DNA of 64,000 nt, taken from the NCBI RefSeq assembly GCF_014269185.2, contig NZ_JABWRZ020000003.1, positions 62,001 to 126,000 on the forward strand. Reading direction: 5' to 3'. The stretch is from Pseudomonas oryzicola (lineage in GTDB: Bacteria; Pseudomonadota; Gammaproteobacteria; Pseudomonadales; Pseudomonadaceae). This document shows positions 48,400-57,720 of this stretch, in pieces. Every line of letters starts with the position of its first letter. The first letter of the stretch is position 1. The notes below the pieces were generated by a model, which worked only from the letters and a program-made list of their open reading frames with translations, did no database searches and had not been told where the DNA came from. The position numbers and the translations under genes were made by a program.

Positions 48400-49476
48400 T
48401 CAGTGCAAGCGCTTGCGGCACAGCAATTGCGCCAACTTGGCGGTGTCCGGCCGCTCGACAATACCGCGCTCGGTCACGATCACGTCGATCAGGTCGGCCG
48501 GGGTCACGTCGAACACCGGATTGAACACCTCGACATCCGGCGCCACGCGGGTGCCGCCAATGTCCAGCAATTCGTCGGCAGCCCGCTCCTCCAGGGGGAT
48601 GTCCTCGCCAGTGGCCAGGTTGAAGTCGATACTGCTGCTCGGTGCCACCACCATGAAACGCACGCCGTGGTGCATGGCGCTGACCGCCAGTTGGTATGTG
48701 CCGATCTTGCTGGCCATGTCGCCATTGGCGGCAATGCAGTCAGCGCCCACCACGACCCAGGTGATGCCCTTGGTCTTCATCAGGTGGGCCAGCGCCGAGT
48801 CGGCGCACAGGGTCACCGGGATGCCTTCGTTGGCCAGTTCCCAGGCGGTCAGGCGCGAGCCTTGCAGCCAGGGGCGGGTCTCGCCGGCGTACACCCGTTC
48901 GACCATGCCCTCCAGGTAGCCGGCACGGATCACCCCCAGCGCGGTACCGAAGCCGCCGCTGGCCAGGGCGCCGGCATTGCCGTAGGTGAGCAGGGTCTGG
49001 GCGTTGCCCTGGTGACGGCGAATCAGCTCGATGCCGTGCTGGGCCATGGTCAGGTTGGCTTCACGGTCGCTTTCATGGATGGCCACCGCTTCGGCGTCCA
49101 GCGCGGCCAGCACGTCCTCGTCGGCGCGCAGGCGCTGCAGGCGCTCACGCATGCGGTTCAGCGCCCAGAACAGGTTGGCGGCGGTGGGGCGCGCCTCAGC
49201 CAGCAACAGGAAGTCTTCTTCCAAGTCCATCTCCCAGTCGCCACCCTGGGCCAGGCGCTCTTCCACGGCCAGCACCAGGCCGTAAGCCGCCACGATGCCG
49301 ATGGCCGAGGCGCCGCGCACGGCCATGTCACGGATCGCTTCGGCCACCTGCGCAACATTGTCGCAGGCAAGCCAACGCTCCTCCGACGGCAGCAGGCGCT
49401 GGTCGAGCAGGTGCAAGACGCCGCCCTGCCAGCGGATCGCGGTCACCTTCTCCGCCGCCAAAAGTCGCTCGCGCAT
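48400..49476 (-). CDS. mtnA: Methylthioribose-1-phosphate isomerase (MtnA family), altered active site
   Basis: A 358-residue protein of the MtnA/eIF2B-like fold, expected to isomerise 5-methylthioribose-1-phosphate in methionine salvage. Family segments: [70 protein letters not shown] and [20 protein letters not shown]. The catalytic pair in studied MtnA is a Cys in THCN and an Asp in GADR; here the first reads TYGN (Tyr165-Gly166), while Asp246 is kept and followed by Cys247 instead of Arg. The ATG at 49476 has GGAGAGG just upstream and is preferred over longer frames. Activity should be tested. Confidence 0.88.
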   Translation of the reverse strand: MRERLLAAEKVTAIRWQGGVLHLLDQRLLPSEERWLACDNVAQVAEAIRDMAVRGASAIGIVAAYGLVLAVEERLAQGGDWEMDLEEDFLLLAEARPTAANLFWALNRMRERLQRLRADEDVLAALDAEAVAIHESDREANLTMAQHGIELIRRHQGNAQTLLTYGNAGALASGGFGTALGVIRAGYLEGMVERVYAGETRPWLQGSRLTAWELANEGIPVTLCADSALAHLMKTKGITWVVVGADCIAANGDMASKIGTYQLAVSAMHHGVRFMVVAPSSSIDFNLATGEDIPLEERAADELLDIGGTRVAPDVEVFNPVFDVTPADLIDVIVTERGIVERPDTAKLAQLLCRKRLH

Positions 49477-49512
49477 CGCCTCTCCCCGTCGTTCGGATAT
49501 CAAAAGCCGGCG

Positions 49513-49550
49513 ATTATAGCGACCCTCGGGGCCGAGCGCTCGGGTATACT
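49513..49550. promoter_or_regulatory. Divergent mtnA/ubiG promoter region with 12-bp palindrome
   Basis: A TATAAT on the minus strand (49518-49513) precedes mtnA, and TATACT on the plus strand (49545-49550) precedes ubiG. Between them lies the perfect palindrome CCGAGCGCTCGG (49532-49543), positioned to block both. No good -35 boxes were seen, which would fit activator or repressor control but also chance. Confidence 0.35.
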
Positions 49551-49586
49551 CCGGCGCAATTTTGCGAAGTTTCAGAGGACTGTTCA

Positions 49587-50285
49587 ATGAGCAACGTCGA
49601 CCGCGCCGAAATCGCCAAGTTCGAAGCGCTGGCCCACCGCTGGTGGGACCGCGAAAGCGAGTTCAAGCCGCTGCACGAAATCAACCCGCTGCGCGTCAAC
49701 TGGATCGACGAACGCGCCAGCCTGGCCGGCAAGAAGGTGCTGGACGTGGGTTGTGGTGGCGGCATCCTCAGCGAGGCCATGGCCCTGCGCGGCGCCACGG
49801 TCACCGGCATCGACATGGGCGAGGCACCGCTGGCGGTAGCCCAGCTGCACCAGCTGGAGTCGGGCGTGCAGGTGGAATACCGGCAGATCACCGCTGAAGC
49901 CCTGGCCGAGGAAATGCCGGAACAGTTCGACGTGGTCACCTGCCTGGAAATGCTCGAGCACGTGCCCGACCCGTCCTCGGTCATCCGCGCCTGCTACCGC
50001 ATGGTCAAGCCTGGCGGCCAGGTGTTCTTCTCGACCATCAACCGCAACCCCAAGGCCTACCTGCTGGCGATCGTCGGCGCCGAGTACATCCTCAAGATGC
50101 TGCCGCGCGGCACCCACGACTTCAAGAAGTTCATCCGCCCGTCCGAGCTGGGTGCCTGGAGCCGCGTGGCCGGCCTGCAGGTCAAGGACATCATCGGCCT
50201 GACCTACAACCCGCTGACCAAGCACTACAAGCTCAGCAGCGATGTGGACGTCAACTACATGATCCAGACCTTGCGCGAGGCATGA
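49587..50285 (+). CDS. ubiG: Ubiquinone biosynthesis O-methyltransferase
   Basis: SAM-dependent methyltransferase (232 residues) that performs both O-methylations of ubiquinone synthesis at the inner membrane face. It starts [20 protein letters not shown], has SAM motif [20 protein letters not shown] (about 49-68), [16 protein letters not shown] and the UbiG-specific [24 protein letters not shown] lies seven bases before ATG. It overlaps mupP by four bases; the pair and yciK form a short plus-strand operon divergent from mtnA. Confidence 0.97.
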   Translation: MSNVDRAEIAKFEALAHRWWDRESEFKPLHEINPLRVNWIDERASLAGKKVLDVGCGGGILSEAMALRGATVTGIDMGEAPLAVAQLHQLESGVQVEYRQITAEALAEEMPEQFDVVTCLEMLEHVPDPSSVIRACYRMVKPGGQVFFSTINRNPKAYLLAIVGAEYILKMLPRGTHDFKKFIRPSELGAWSRVAGLQVKDIIGLTYNPLTKHYKLSSDVDVNYMIQTLREA

Positions 50286-50959
50286 GAATGCGTTTGCAAG
50301 CAGTTCTCTTCGACATGGACGGCACCCTGCTCGACACGGCGCCGGACTTCATCGCCATCTGCCAGGCCATGCTCGCCGAGCGTGGCCTGCCGGCCATCGA
50401 CGACCAGCGCATCCGCGACGTGATTTCCGGTGGCGCCCGCGCCATGGTTGCCACCACGTTCGCCATCAGCCCCGAAGCGGAAGGCTTCGAGGCCCTGCGC
50501 CTGGAGTTTCTCGAGCGCTACCAGCGCGACTGCGCGGTGCACAGCAAGCTGTTCGACGGCATGGCCGAGCTGCTGGCCGACATCGAGAAGGGCAACCTGC
50601 TGTGGGGGGTGGTCACCAACAAGCCGGTGCGCTTCGCCGAGCCGATCATGCAGCAGCTGGGCCTGGCCGAGCGTTCGGCGCTGCTGATCTGCCCGGACCA
50701 CGTGAAGAACAGCAAGCCCGACCCCGAGCCGCTGATCCTGGCCTGCAAGACCCTGAACCTGGACCCGGCCAGCGTGCTGTTCGTCGGCGACGACCTGCGC
50801 GACATCGAGTCTGGCCGCGATGCCGGCACCCGTACGGCGGCGGTGCGCTACGGCTATATTCATCCAGAGGACAACCCCAACAACTGGGGCGCCGACGTGG
50901 TGGTAGACCACCCGCTGGAGCTGCGCAAAGTGATCGACAGTGCGCTGTGCGGCTGCTGA
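50282..50959 (+). CDS. mupP: N-acetylmuramic acid 6-phosphate phosphatase, HAD family
   Basis: A 225-residue HAD phosphatase. Motif I is [14 protein letters not shown] (nucleophile and acid Asp), motif II lies in [14 protein letters not shown], and motifs III/IV are NSKPDPEPL and [14 protein letters not shown]. In P. putida the ubiG-linked enzyme MupP dephosphorylates MurNAc-6-phosphate in the cell-wall recycling route that bypasses MurA and contributes to intrinsic fosfomycin resistance; the same ubiG linkage supports that name here over phosphoglycolate phosphatase, its close relative. The start overlaps the ubiG stop; ATG six bases later is an alternative. Confidence 0.9.
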   Translation: MRMRLQAVLFDMDGTLLDTAPDFIAICQAMLAERGLPAIDDQRIRDVISGGARAMVATTFAISPEAEGFEALRLEFLERYQRDCAVHSKLFDGMAELLADIEKGNLLWGVVTNKPVRFAEPIMQQLGLAERSALLICPDHVKNSKPDPEPLILACKTLNLDPASVLFVGDDLRDIESGRDAGTRTAAVRYGYIHPEDNPNNWGADVVVDHPLELRKVIDSALCGC

Positions 50960-51009
50960 GTAGCAACGGCTGACGCCAGGCCTGGCGCGCCATGAAAAGG
51001 GAATACACA

Positions 51010-51750
51010 ATGTTCGACTACACCGCCCGCCCCGACCTGCTGCAAGGCCGGGTCATCCTGGTTACCGGTGCCGGCCGCGGCATTGGCGCCGCTGCCGCCA
51101 AGGCCTATGCTGCCCTGGGCGCGACCGTGCTGCTGCTGGGCAAGACCGAGGCCAACCTCAACGAGGTCTACGACCAGATCGAAGCCGCCGGGCATCCGCA
51201 ACCGGTGGTGATTCCGTTCAACCTGGAAACCGCCCTGCCCCACCAGTACGACGAACTGGCGGTGATGATCGAGGAGCAGTTCGGCCGCCTCGATGGCTTG
51301 CTGAACAACGCATCGATCATCGGCCCGCGCACGCCGCTGGAGCAGCTGTCGGGTGACAATTTCATGCGCGTGATGCACATCAACGTCAATGCCACGTTCA
51401 TGCTCACCAGCACCCTGCTGCCACTGCTGAAGCTGTCGGAAGACGCTTCGGTGGTATTCACCAGCAGCAGCGTCGGGCGCAAGGGCCGCGCCTACTGGGG
51501 GGCTTACGGCGTATCGAAATTCGCCACCGAGGGCCTGATGCAGACCCTCGCCGACGAACTGGAAGGCGTGGCGCCGGTGCGCGCCAACAGCATCAACCCG
51601 GGCGCCACGCGCACGGCGATGCGCGCCCAGGCGTACCCCAGCGAAAACCCGCAGAACAACCCGCTGCCGGAAGAGATAATGCCACTGTACCTGTACCTGA
51701 TGGGGCCGGACAGCAAAGGGGTGAACGGGCAGGCGTTCGACGCCCAGTAA
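51010..51750 (+). CDS. yciK: Short-chain dehydrogenase, YciK family
   Basis: A 246-residue classical SDR oxidoreductase. Cofactor motif ILVTGAGRGIGAAAAKAYAA (about 17-36), LLNNASIIGP, catalytic Ser in VVFTSSSVGRKGR and YxxxK as YGVSKFATEGL. The first strand LLQGRVILVTG and loss of the longer C-terminus fit the YciK group, whose substrate is unknown. The ATG at 51010 has AAAGGGAA upstream; an ATG six codons earlier overlaps this site and is rejected. It follows mupP by 50 bases. Confidence 0.9.
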   Translation: MFDYTARPDLLQGRVILVTGAGRGIGAAAAKAYAALGATVLLLGKTEANLNEVYDQIEAAGHPQPVVIPFNLETALPHQYDELAVMIEEQFGRLDGLLNNASIIGPRTPLEQLSGDNFMRVMHINVNATFMLTSTLLPLLKLSEDASVVFTSSSVGRKGRAYWGAYGVSKFATEGLMQTLADELEGVAPVRANSINPGATRTAMRAQAYPSENPQNNPLPEEIMPLYLYLMGPDSKGVNGQAFDAQ

Positions 51751-51761
51751 GGTTTCCGGTT

Positions 51762-51860
51762 GCGGCGCTGCCTTGCAGCCCATCGCGATACAAGGCCGCC
51801 CTACGGGGGTACGCGATCCCCGCAGGGCGGCCGCGTGTCGCGATGAGTTGCGCAGCGGCC
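51762..51860. repeat. Inverted pair of REP-like elements
   Basis: Left copy about 51762-51808 (GCAGCCCATCGCGATACAAG GCCGCC) and right inverted copy about 51818-51860 (GGCGGCCGCGTGTCGCGATG). It lies in the convergent gap between yciK and the TenA-like gene. Confidence 0.75.
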
Positions 51861-51868
51861 CTCGAGCC

Positions 51869-52654
51869 TTACCCCGCCACCAACGCCGGGCGCATGCTCC
51901 TCTGCTGGCGGCCTTCCAGCTGCATGCACCGCTCCAGGAACATGTACATGCAGTCATAGCTCCTGCATATCGCCCTGCGCAGCTCGGTACGCAGCCCCAG
52001 CGTCGGGTTCTCGCCGGCCAGCGTGCAGATGATCTCCAGCGCCTCCCACGGGTGCGCGTCGTCATACTGGGCATGCATCTTCAGCCACTTCATCGCCCGC
52101 TTGCGCTCCTCCTCCGGGAAGCCCAGCGCATAGGTGTCGCTGGAACACACCACCGCCGACCACTCACCGGTCGCGCCTTCGATGGCGTAATTGGTCGCTG
52201 CCATGGAGATGGCCAGGTTTTCGGTAAAACACACGCGCCAGCACCAGTCGTTCAGGCCGTTCAGCTCGGCCGGAACGTTCTGCGCCTGCAATTCATGCAG
52301 GTGCACACCATGCGCCTGAGCCCAGCTGACCCAATAGTCGGCATGGTTGAGCTCGACCCGGATATTGCGCATCAACCAGCGCCGCGCCATATCTTCGCCC
52401 TGGTGCCGACCATAACGGGTCTTGGTCAGGTTGTGCGCCATGTACAGGGAAAACTGCTCGACCACCGGCCAGCCACCGATCAGGTACTGGCGGATGGTCG
52501 ACTGCTTCAACTGGCCATCGCGCAGCCGTGCGTAGAACTCGTGTTCCACAACCCGGCGCTTGCTTTCACGACAATCCTCAATCAGTTGCTGGGCCCAGTG
52601 GGGGTAGCTTGCAGGGTCCATCAGAGGGCCGATACGAACGAATGCATCAATCAC
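51869..52654 (-). CDS. TenA/PqqC-fold (heme-oxygenase-like) protein
   Basis: A 261-residue all-helical protein resembling the TenA/PqqC/iron-containing oxidase superfamily. Visible segments are YLIGGWPVVEQFSLYMAHNL, WLMRNIRVELNHADYWVSWA and FTENLAISMAATNYAIEGAT, with Glu/His residues in the positions expected for cofactor or metal ligands, and KMHAQYDDAHPWEALEI near the C-terminus. Some relatives degrade thiamine or act as di-iron oxygenases; the substrate of this one is unknown. It is monocistronic or cotranscribed with the upstream GGDEF/EAL gene (30 bases away). Confidence 0.8.
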   Translation of the reverse strand: MIDAFVRIGPLMDPASYPHWAQQLIEDCRESKRRVVEHEFYARLRDGQLKQSTIRQYLIGGWPVVEQFSLYMAHNLTKTRYGRHQGEDMARRWLMRNIRVELNHADYWVSWAQAHGVHLHELQAQNVPAELNGLNDWCWRVCFTENLAISMAATNYAIEGATGEWSAVVCSSDTYALGFPEEERKRAMKWLKMHAQYDDAHPWEALEIICTLAGENPTLGLRTELRRAICRSYDCMYMFLERCMQLEGRQQRSMRPALVAG

Positions 52655-52684
52655 TTTGAGCTCCTTGATCCTTGCGATCTCTAG

Positions 52685-55141
52685 CTAACGAAACGTGCCA
52701 GGCGCCCGCTGCAACAGAGGCCGGGTGGCGATCCGTTGGCGCTGCAGACTGTCACAGGTGAACACCTGGGGGCGTTCAATCAGGTAGCCCTGGGCGTAAT
52801 CAACGCCAATCTCCTGCAAGGCCTGCTCAATCAAGGGTGTTTCGACGAACTCGGCAATGGTGCGCTTGCCCATTACGTGACCGATGTGGTTGATGACCTC
52901 GACCATGGCCCGGTTGACCGGATCGTCGAGCATGTCCTTGACGAAACTCCCGTCGATCTTCAGGTAATCCACGGGCAAATGCTTGAGATAGGCGAACGAT
53001 GACATGCCAGCGCAGAAATCATCGAGCGAGAAGCGGCAGCCCAGCCCCTTCAACTCGTTGATAAAGCGGATGGCGCTGCCAAGGTTGGCAATCGCGCTGG
53101 TTTCGGTGATTTCAAAACAGATCATCCGCGGCGGGATGGCGTATTCGACGAACAGGCGCTGCAAGTACTCGAGGAACTTGTCGTCGCCAATGCTCGAACC
53201 CGACAGGTTGATCGCACAGGTCGACAGCGGCCCTTCCCGGCCCTGGTCCAGGCACTGGCGGATGACCACGAATACATTGCGTACTACCCAGCGATCCAGC
53301 GCGGTCATCAGACCATAGCGCTCGGCCGCCGGGATGAAGCTATTGGGCAGGATGGTGCGGCCGCTTTCGTCGTGCAGGCGCAACAGGATCTCGATATGGC
53401 CCGGGCCTTCGAAACTTTTCAGCGGGGCGATTTCCTGTGCGTACAGGCAGAAACGATTTTCTTCCAGGGCGACGTGCAGGCGCTGGATCCAGGCCATTTC
53501 GCCAAAACGCATGGACAGTTCGCTGTCGTCGGCATGGTACACCTGGACACGATTGCGGCCCTTTTCCTTGGCCATGTAGCAGGCCATGTCGGCAGCACGC
53601 AGCGAGGCTTCCAGGGTGGTGGGGGCCTGGGCCAAGTGCACCAGGCCGATACTGACGGTAGTGACGAACGGCCGCCCCTTCCACACGAAGTGCAGGCTCT
53701 GCACCAGCTGGCGCAACTGCTCGGCAATACGCTCGGCCTGGTCGGGCGGGCAGCTTTCCAGCAGTACACCGAATTCGTCCCCCCCCAGGCGGGCCAGGGT
53801 GTCGCCTTCACGCAGGCCGGATTGCAGCACGGCACAGATGTGTCTCAGCAACTCGTCGCCAGCGGCATGCCCGCAGGTGTCATTGACCAGCTTGAACTGG
53901 TCGAGGTCGAGGAACATCAGCGAATGTCGCCCGGCCTGGCGCGCCAGGCCATTGAGCGCCTGCTCCAGGCGGTATTCGAATTCGCGGCGGTTGGCCAGCC
54001 CGGTGAGGGCGTCGTGGGTGGCCTGCCAGGACAGATTGGCAATGTACTGGCGTTCCTGGGTCATGTCATGCAGCACCAGCACGATACCGCTGACCTCGCC
54101 ATCATTGATGATGGGCGAGCCAACCAGGTTGATCGACACGGTACTGCCGTCCAGGCGCTGGATCAGCCGGGCATGCTCGGCACCGCCCCTGAGGCTGCCG
54201 CTGAGCACCTGCTCGACCAGGCTGCGGCCGTCTTCCTCGGCCTGTTCGTCCACCAGGCTGAACAGCGCCGACAATGGCAGGCCCTGGGCCTGGCCGGCCT
54301 GCCAGTGGGTCAGTTGTTCGGCGGCGGGGTTCATGTAGCCGATCATGCCTTCTACATCTGCGGTGATCACCGCGTCGCCGATGGCCTGCAGGGTGATCTG
54401 CGCCCGCTCCTTTTCAACCTGCAGAGCACTGGCAAAGGCCTCGCGCTGGGCCAGCAGCTTGCTGGAACGGCGCCAGGCAATGGCGATCAGGAACATCGCC
54501 GTCATCAGGTTGGTGATCAGCAGCACCCGCAACAGCATGCGCGAGCCCTCGCCGAGGGCATCGCTGAACGCCTTGGAGGCCGGGGTGACCCCTTCGTTGA
54601 TAGCGACGATGCGCGCCTTCCAATCGCTGATCGTACGGGCATCTACCGGCCCGGCGGCGAAGCTGCTGCGCATTTCGACGGCGAGCCCATCCAGCCTGGC
54701 CAGATAATCGTCGCCGATATTCCAGTAATCGATTGCCGTCTGCATGTAGCTGAGGCTGCGAAAGTTGCGATAGAACCAGATGATTCGTTCGACATCGTCG
54801 GGGTGATTGCCGCCATCCAGTACGGCCTGGCGCGCAGCATCAAGGTCGGGGACGGGCTGGTCGAGCACCTCGCGCAAGCGCTGGTCGCCGTGGGGTATGG
54901 TGATCGCCTGACGATAGCGTTGGTAGGTGAGGTCATCGCGGGTTTCGGCGTACAGGTCCAGATAATAGATAGCGTCCTTCTGCGCCTTGGACCACAGACT
55001 TTCACCCGCGACATAGGCGCGCACGGCCGATAGCGCATAGAAACTCAGGCTGCCCAGGGCCACCTGGAAGACCACGACGGCAATGAAGGGCCAGGTGATG
55101 CCAAGCAGCTTTGGCGCTTCTAGAGTGCGATTTCCCTTCAT
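52685..55141 (-). CDS. Membrane sensor with PAS, GGDEF and EAL domains
   Basis: An 818-residue cyclic-di-GMP enzyme at the inner membrane. Membrane helices at about 15-37 and 203-223 enclose a periplasmic sensor of some 165 residues; then PAS (about 245-360), GGDEF (about 370-535) and EAL (about 550-800). The cyclase site is intact, RLGGDEFGVLLE (GGDEF 453-457), with an inhibitory RxxD site five residues before it (R444-D447). The phosphodiesterase domain keeps N645, FEITE, DDF (707-709), KID (728-730) and the AEFVET glutamates, but EAL reads EIL (584-586) and DDFG is DDFC. Both activities are plausible. The input signal is unknown. Confidence 0.93.
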   Translation of the reverse strand: MKGNRTLEAPKLLGITWPFIAVVVFQVALGSLSFYALSAVRAYVAGESLWSKAQKDAIYYLDLYAETRDDLTYQRYRQAITIPHGDQRLREVLDQPVPDLDAARQAVLDGGNHPDDVERIIWFYRNFRSLSYMQTAIDYWNIGDDYLARLDGLAVEMRSSFAAGPVDARTISDWKARIVAINEGVTPASKAFSDALGEGSRMLLRVLLITNLMTAMFLIAIAWRRSSKLLAQREAFASALQVEKERAQITLQAIGDAVITADVEGMIGYMNPAAEQLTHWQAGQAQGLPLSALFSLVDEQAEEDGRSLVEQVLSGSLRGGAEHARLIQRLDGSTVSINLVGSPIINDGEVSGIVLVLHDMTQERQYIANLSWQATHDALTGLANRREFEYRLEQALNGLARQAGRHSLMFLDLDQFKLVNDTCGHAAGDELLRHICAVLQSGLREGDTLARLGGDEFGVLLESCPPDQAERIAEQLRQLVQSLHFVWKGRPFVTTVSIGLVHLAQAPTTLEASLRAADMACYMAKEKGRNRVQVYHADDSELSMRFGEMAWIQRLHVALEENRFCLYAQEIAPLKSFEGPGHIEILLRLHDESGRTILPNSFIPAAERYGLMTALDRWVVRNVFVVIRQCLDQGREGPLSTCAINLSGSSIGDDKFLEYLQRLFVEYAIPPRMICFEITETSAIANLGSAIRFINELKGLGCRFSLDDFCAGMSSFAYLKHLPVDYLKIDGSFVKDMLDDPVNRAMVEVINHIGHVMGKRTIAEFVETPLIEQALQEIGVDYAQGYLIERPQVFTCDSLQRQRIATRPLLQRAPGTFR

Positions 55142-55259
55142 GGAGTCCCTGTCACAGAGCAGATAAGGCGCAGATCAACCCAGACAAGCACAGCGTAGGC
55201 CAAATGCCATCGCCGTGGCTGGGTTTTTCATGACAGAAAATCGTTGAATTTGTATAAGT

Positions 55260-57092
55260 TCAACTTTGTTGCAGGTGCCCATAAAGCTTGGCATACAACC
55301 CGCCTTCTGCAATCAGCTGCTGATGGTCGCCATCCTCTGCCACATGCCCACCATCGAATACCAGTACCCGGTCGGCCTGCTTCACCGCCGACAGGCGGTG
55401 GGCGATGATCAGCGTGGTGCGGCCGCTGAGAAAGCGCGCCAGGGCCTGGTGCAGGTTGTACTCGGTGGCGGCATCCAGGGCCGAGGTCGCCTCGTCGAGG
55501 ATTACCACCTTGGGCTCGGCCAGCACCATGCGGGCAATCGCCAGGCGCTGGCGCTGGCCGCCGGACAGGCGCACGCCGGAGCGCCCCACCACACTGTCCA
55601 GGCCCTGCGGCAAGGCAGCGATGGTGCCATCCAGCTGGGCAATGCGTAGCGCCTGCCAGCAAGCCTCGTCGCTGCAGTCACGGCCCATGGTCAGGTTGGC
55701 ACGCACGCTGTCGTTGAACAGCGACGGGTGCTGCAACACCACCGCGACGTTTTCGCGCAGGGTTTCCAGGCCGATTTCCTGAAGGCTGGCACCGCCAAAG
55801 CGGATGGTCCCGGCCTGGGCGCTATAAAGGCCCAGCAACAGTTGCACCAGTGTGCTCTTGCCGCCGCCGCTGGCACCCACGATGGCCACCTTCTCACCCG
55901 GGGCAATGCACAGGTCGAGGTGCTCGAGGACCGGCTCGTCGGCATAGGCAAAGCGCAGGTCGCGCACTTCGATGCCGACCGTCTGGCGGCCGGCGAACGG
56001 ATCACTGGCGGCCGCATACTGCGGCTCGTCGGCACGCGCCAGCAGCTCGTTGAGGCGGCTCAGCGCACCGCCGGCGGCATAGTAGGCGTATTGCAGGTTG
56101 AGCAGTTGCTCCACCGGACCGATCATGAACCACAGGTAGCTGAACACCGCCAGCATCTGGCCGATCGAAAGGTCGGAAAACAGCACGGTAAGCATCGCCG
56201 CGGCGCGGAAGATATCGATACCGAACTGGAACAGCAGGCCACTGGCGCGACCGCTGGCGTCGCTTTTCCATTGCGAGTCCACGGCGTAGTCGCGCACTTC
56301 ACGGGCGCGCAAGCCAAGGCGCCCGAGGAAGTAGCCCTGGCGGTTGCCGGCGCGGATTTCCTGGATGGCGTCAAGGGTTTCCGCCAGCGCCTGGGTAAAC
56401 CGTGCGGTGCTGTCGTTTTCGAGCTTTTTCAGGTGTTTGACGCGCTTGCCCAACTGCACGGTGAAGTAGATGACCAGCGGGTTGAACAACAGGATGAGCA
56501 AGGCCAGCTGCCAGTGCATCCAGATCAGGATGGCGGCAGTGCCGGTCAGGGTCAGCATGGCCACCAGGAAGCGGCTGAGGGTTTCGCCGACGAACTTGTC
56601 GAGTGTATCCAGGTCGGTGACCAGGTGGGTGGTTACCGTACCGCTGCCCAGGCTTTCGTATTCTTTCAGCGAAATGCGCTTCAGCCGCTCGATAAGGCGG
56701 ATGCGCAAGCGATAGACGATGTCCTTGGCCAAGCCGGCAAACAACCTGGCCTGGATGACGTTGAACGCCAGGGCGGCCAGGCGCAGGCACAGGGTCAGCA
56801 GCAGCATCAGGCCGATGTAGCCGGCGGCCACCTGCCAGCTGGACGGCAGCAGGTGGTTCATCCACTTCAGCGCGGCATCGCCCTGGCCCAGCAGCACTTC
56901 GTCCACCAGCAGCGGCAGCAGCAACGGGATGGGCACGCTGCAGCAGGCGGCCAACACTGCAATGAGGTTGGCGGACCAGAGGTTTTTCTTGTGATGCAGG
57001 GCCAGGCGGCGGATTTCCGCCCAGCTCAGTCGGTCGGCCGCCGTGCAAGGCTTGCCCGGCACCGGGTCGGGTGACCCAGGCAGATCAAGCAC
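55260..57092 (-). CDS. ABC exporter, half-transporter (MsbA-like)
   Basis: A 610-residue half-ABC exporter that works as a homodimer in the inner membrane. Six membrane helices (about 40-325) are followed by an ATPase domain: Walker A IVGASGGGKSTLVQLL, Q-loop VVLQHPSLF, signature RLSGGQRQRLAIARM, Walker B VVILDEATSAL and H-loop IIAHRL. Substrate is unknown; lipid or drug export is common in this family. It overlaps the DsbA-like gene by eight bases, forming trhO-dsbA-like-ABC. A separate msbA would be expected elsewhere, so the name is not applied. Confidence 0.92.
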   Translation of the reverse strand: MLDLPGSPDPVPGKPCTAADRLSWAEIRRLALHHKKNLWSANLIAVLAACCSVPIPLLLPLLVDEVLLGQGDAALKWMNHLLPSSWQVAAGYIGLMLLLTLCLRLAALAFNVIQARLFAGLAKDIVYRLRIRLIERLKRISLKEYESLGSGTVTTHLVTDLDTLDKFVGETLSRFLVAMLTLTGTAAILIWMHWQLALLILLFNPLVIYFTVQLGKRVKHLKKLENDSTARFTQALAETLDAIQEIRAGNRQGYFLGRLGLRAREVRDYAVDSQWKSDASGRASGLLFQFGIDIFRAAAMLTVLFSDLSIGQMLAVFSYLWFMIGPVEQLLNLQYAYYAAGGALSRLNELLARADEPQYAAASDPFAGRQTVGIEVRDLRFAYADEPVLEHLDLCIAPGEKVAIVGASGGGKSTLVQLLLGLYSAQAGTIRFGGASLQEIGLETLRENVAVVLQHPSLFNDSVRANLTMGRDCSDEACWQALRIAQLDGTIAALPQGLDSVVGRSGVRLSGGQRQRLAIARMVLAEPKVVILDEATSALDAATEYNLHQALARFLSGRTTLIIAHRLSAVKQADRVLVFDGGHVAEDGDHQQLIAEGGLYAKLYGHLQQS

Positions 57093-57717
57093 AGGCGGCC
57101 TGCTGCAGCCAGCGGCCGAGCAAGGGTTGCAGGCGCTCCAGCGGCTGGTAGCCGTTGGTCAGCAGGGCCAGCTGGCCATTACGCTCGGCCAGCAAGGTCG
57201 GGAACCCGGCGATGCCCAGGTCTTGCGCCCAGGCGAAATCGGCCGCAGTGGCGGCGCGGGTGTCGGCCCGGGCAAAGGCCTCGGCGAACCCGGCACGGTC
57301 GAAGCCCGCCTGCTCGGCCAGTTCGACCAGCTGCGGTGCAACGGTCACATCCACACCCTGTTCGTAGAACGCACGCTGGATCAGTGCCAGCAGCGGCCAC
57401 ACGCGCTCGACGTCCAGCTCACGGGCGGTGACCAGGGCCCGGCAGGCCGGCTCGGTGTCGTAGACGAAGCCGTCGGGCATGGCCCCCTCGAAGCGGAACG
57501 GCTGGCCAGTGGCTTCGGCCACCGCCTGCCAGTGTTCGAGGATGTATTTGCGGGTGGCGCTGTCCAGAGCGCTGCCGCCGCTGCGCAGCCCGCCGGTGAC
57601 CAGGTGGGTCGGCACGCCTGCTACACGCGCCTGGGCGATCAGGGCCTCGGCCACGGGTGCGAAGCCCCAGCACCAGGAGCACATCGGGTCCATCACGTAA
57701 ATCAGGCGTGCAGACAT
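57085..57717 (-). CDS. DsbA-family (FrnE-like) thioredoxin-fold protein
   Basis: A 210-residue thioredoxin-fold protein without signal peptide, so cytoplasmic. The redox motif is MDPMCSWCWGFAPV (CSWC at about residues 13-16), followed by the helical insertion typical of DsbA/FrnE, and the cis-Pro loop GIAGFPTLLAER. FrnE-like proteins act as disulfide oxidoreductases or isomerases in the cytosol; the partner is unknown. It starts three bases after the trhO stop and overlaps the ABC gene, so the three are one transcript. Confidence 0.88.
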   Translation of the reverse strand: MSARLIYVMDPMCSWCWGFAPVAEALIAQARVAGVPTHLVTGGLRSGGSALDSATRKYILEHWQAVAEATGQPFRFEGAMPDGFVYDTEPACRALVTARELDVERVWPLLALIQRAFYEQGVDVTVAPQLVELAEQAGFDRAGFAEAFARADTRAATAADFAWAQDLGIAGFPTLLAERNGQLALLTNGYQPLERLQPLLGRWLQQAACA

Positions 57718-57720
57718 GCA

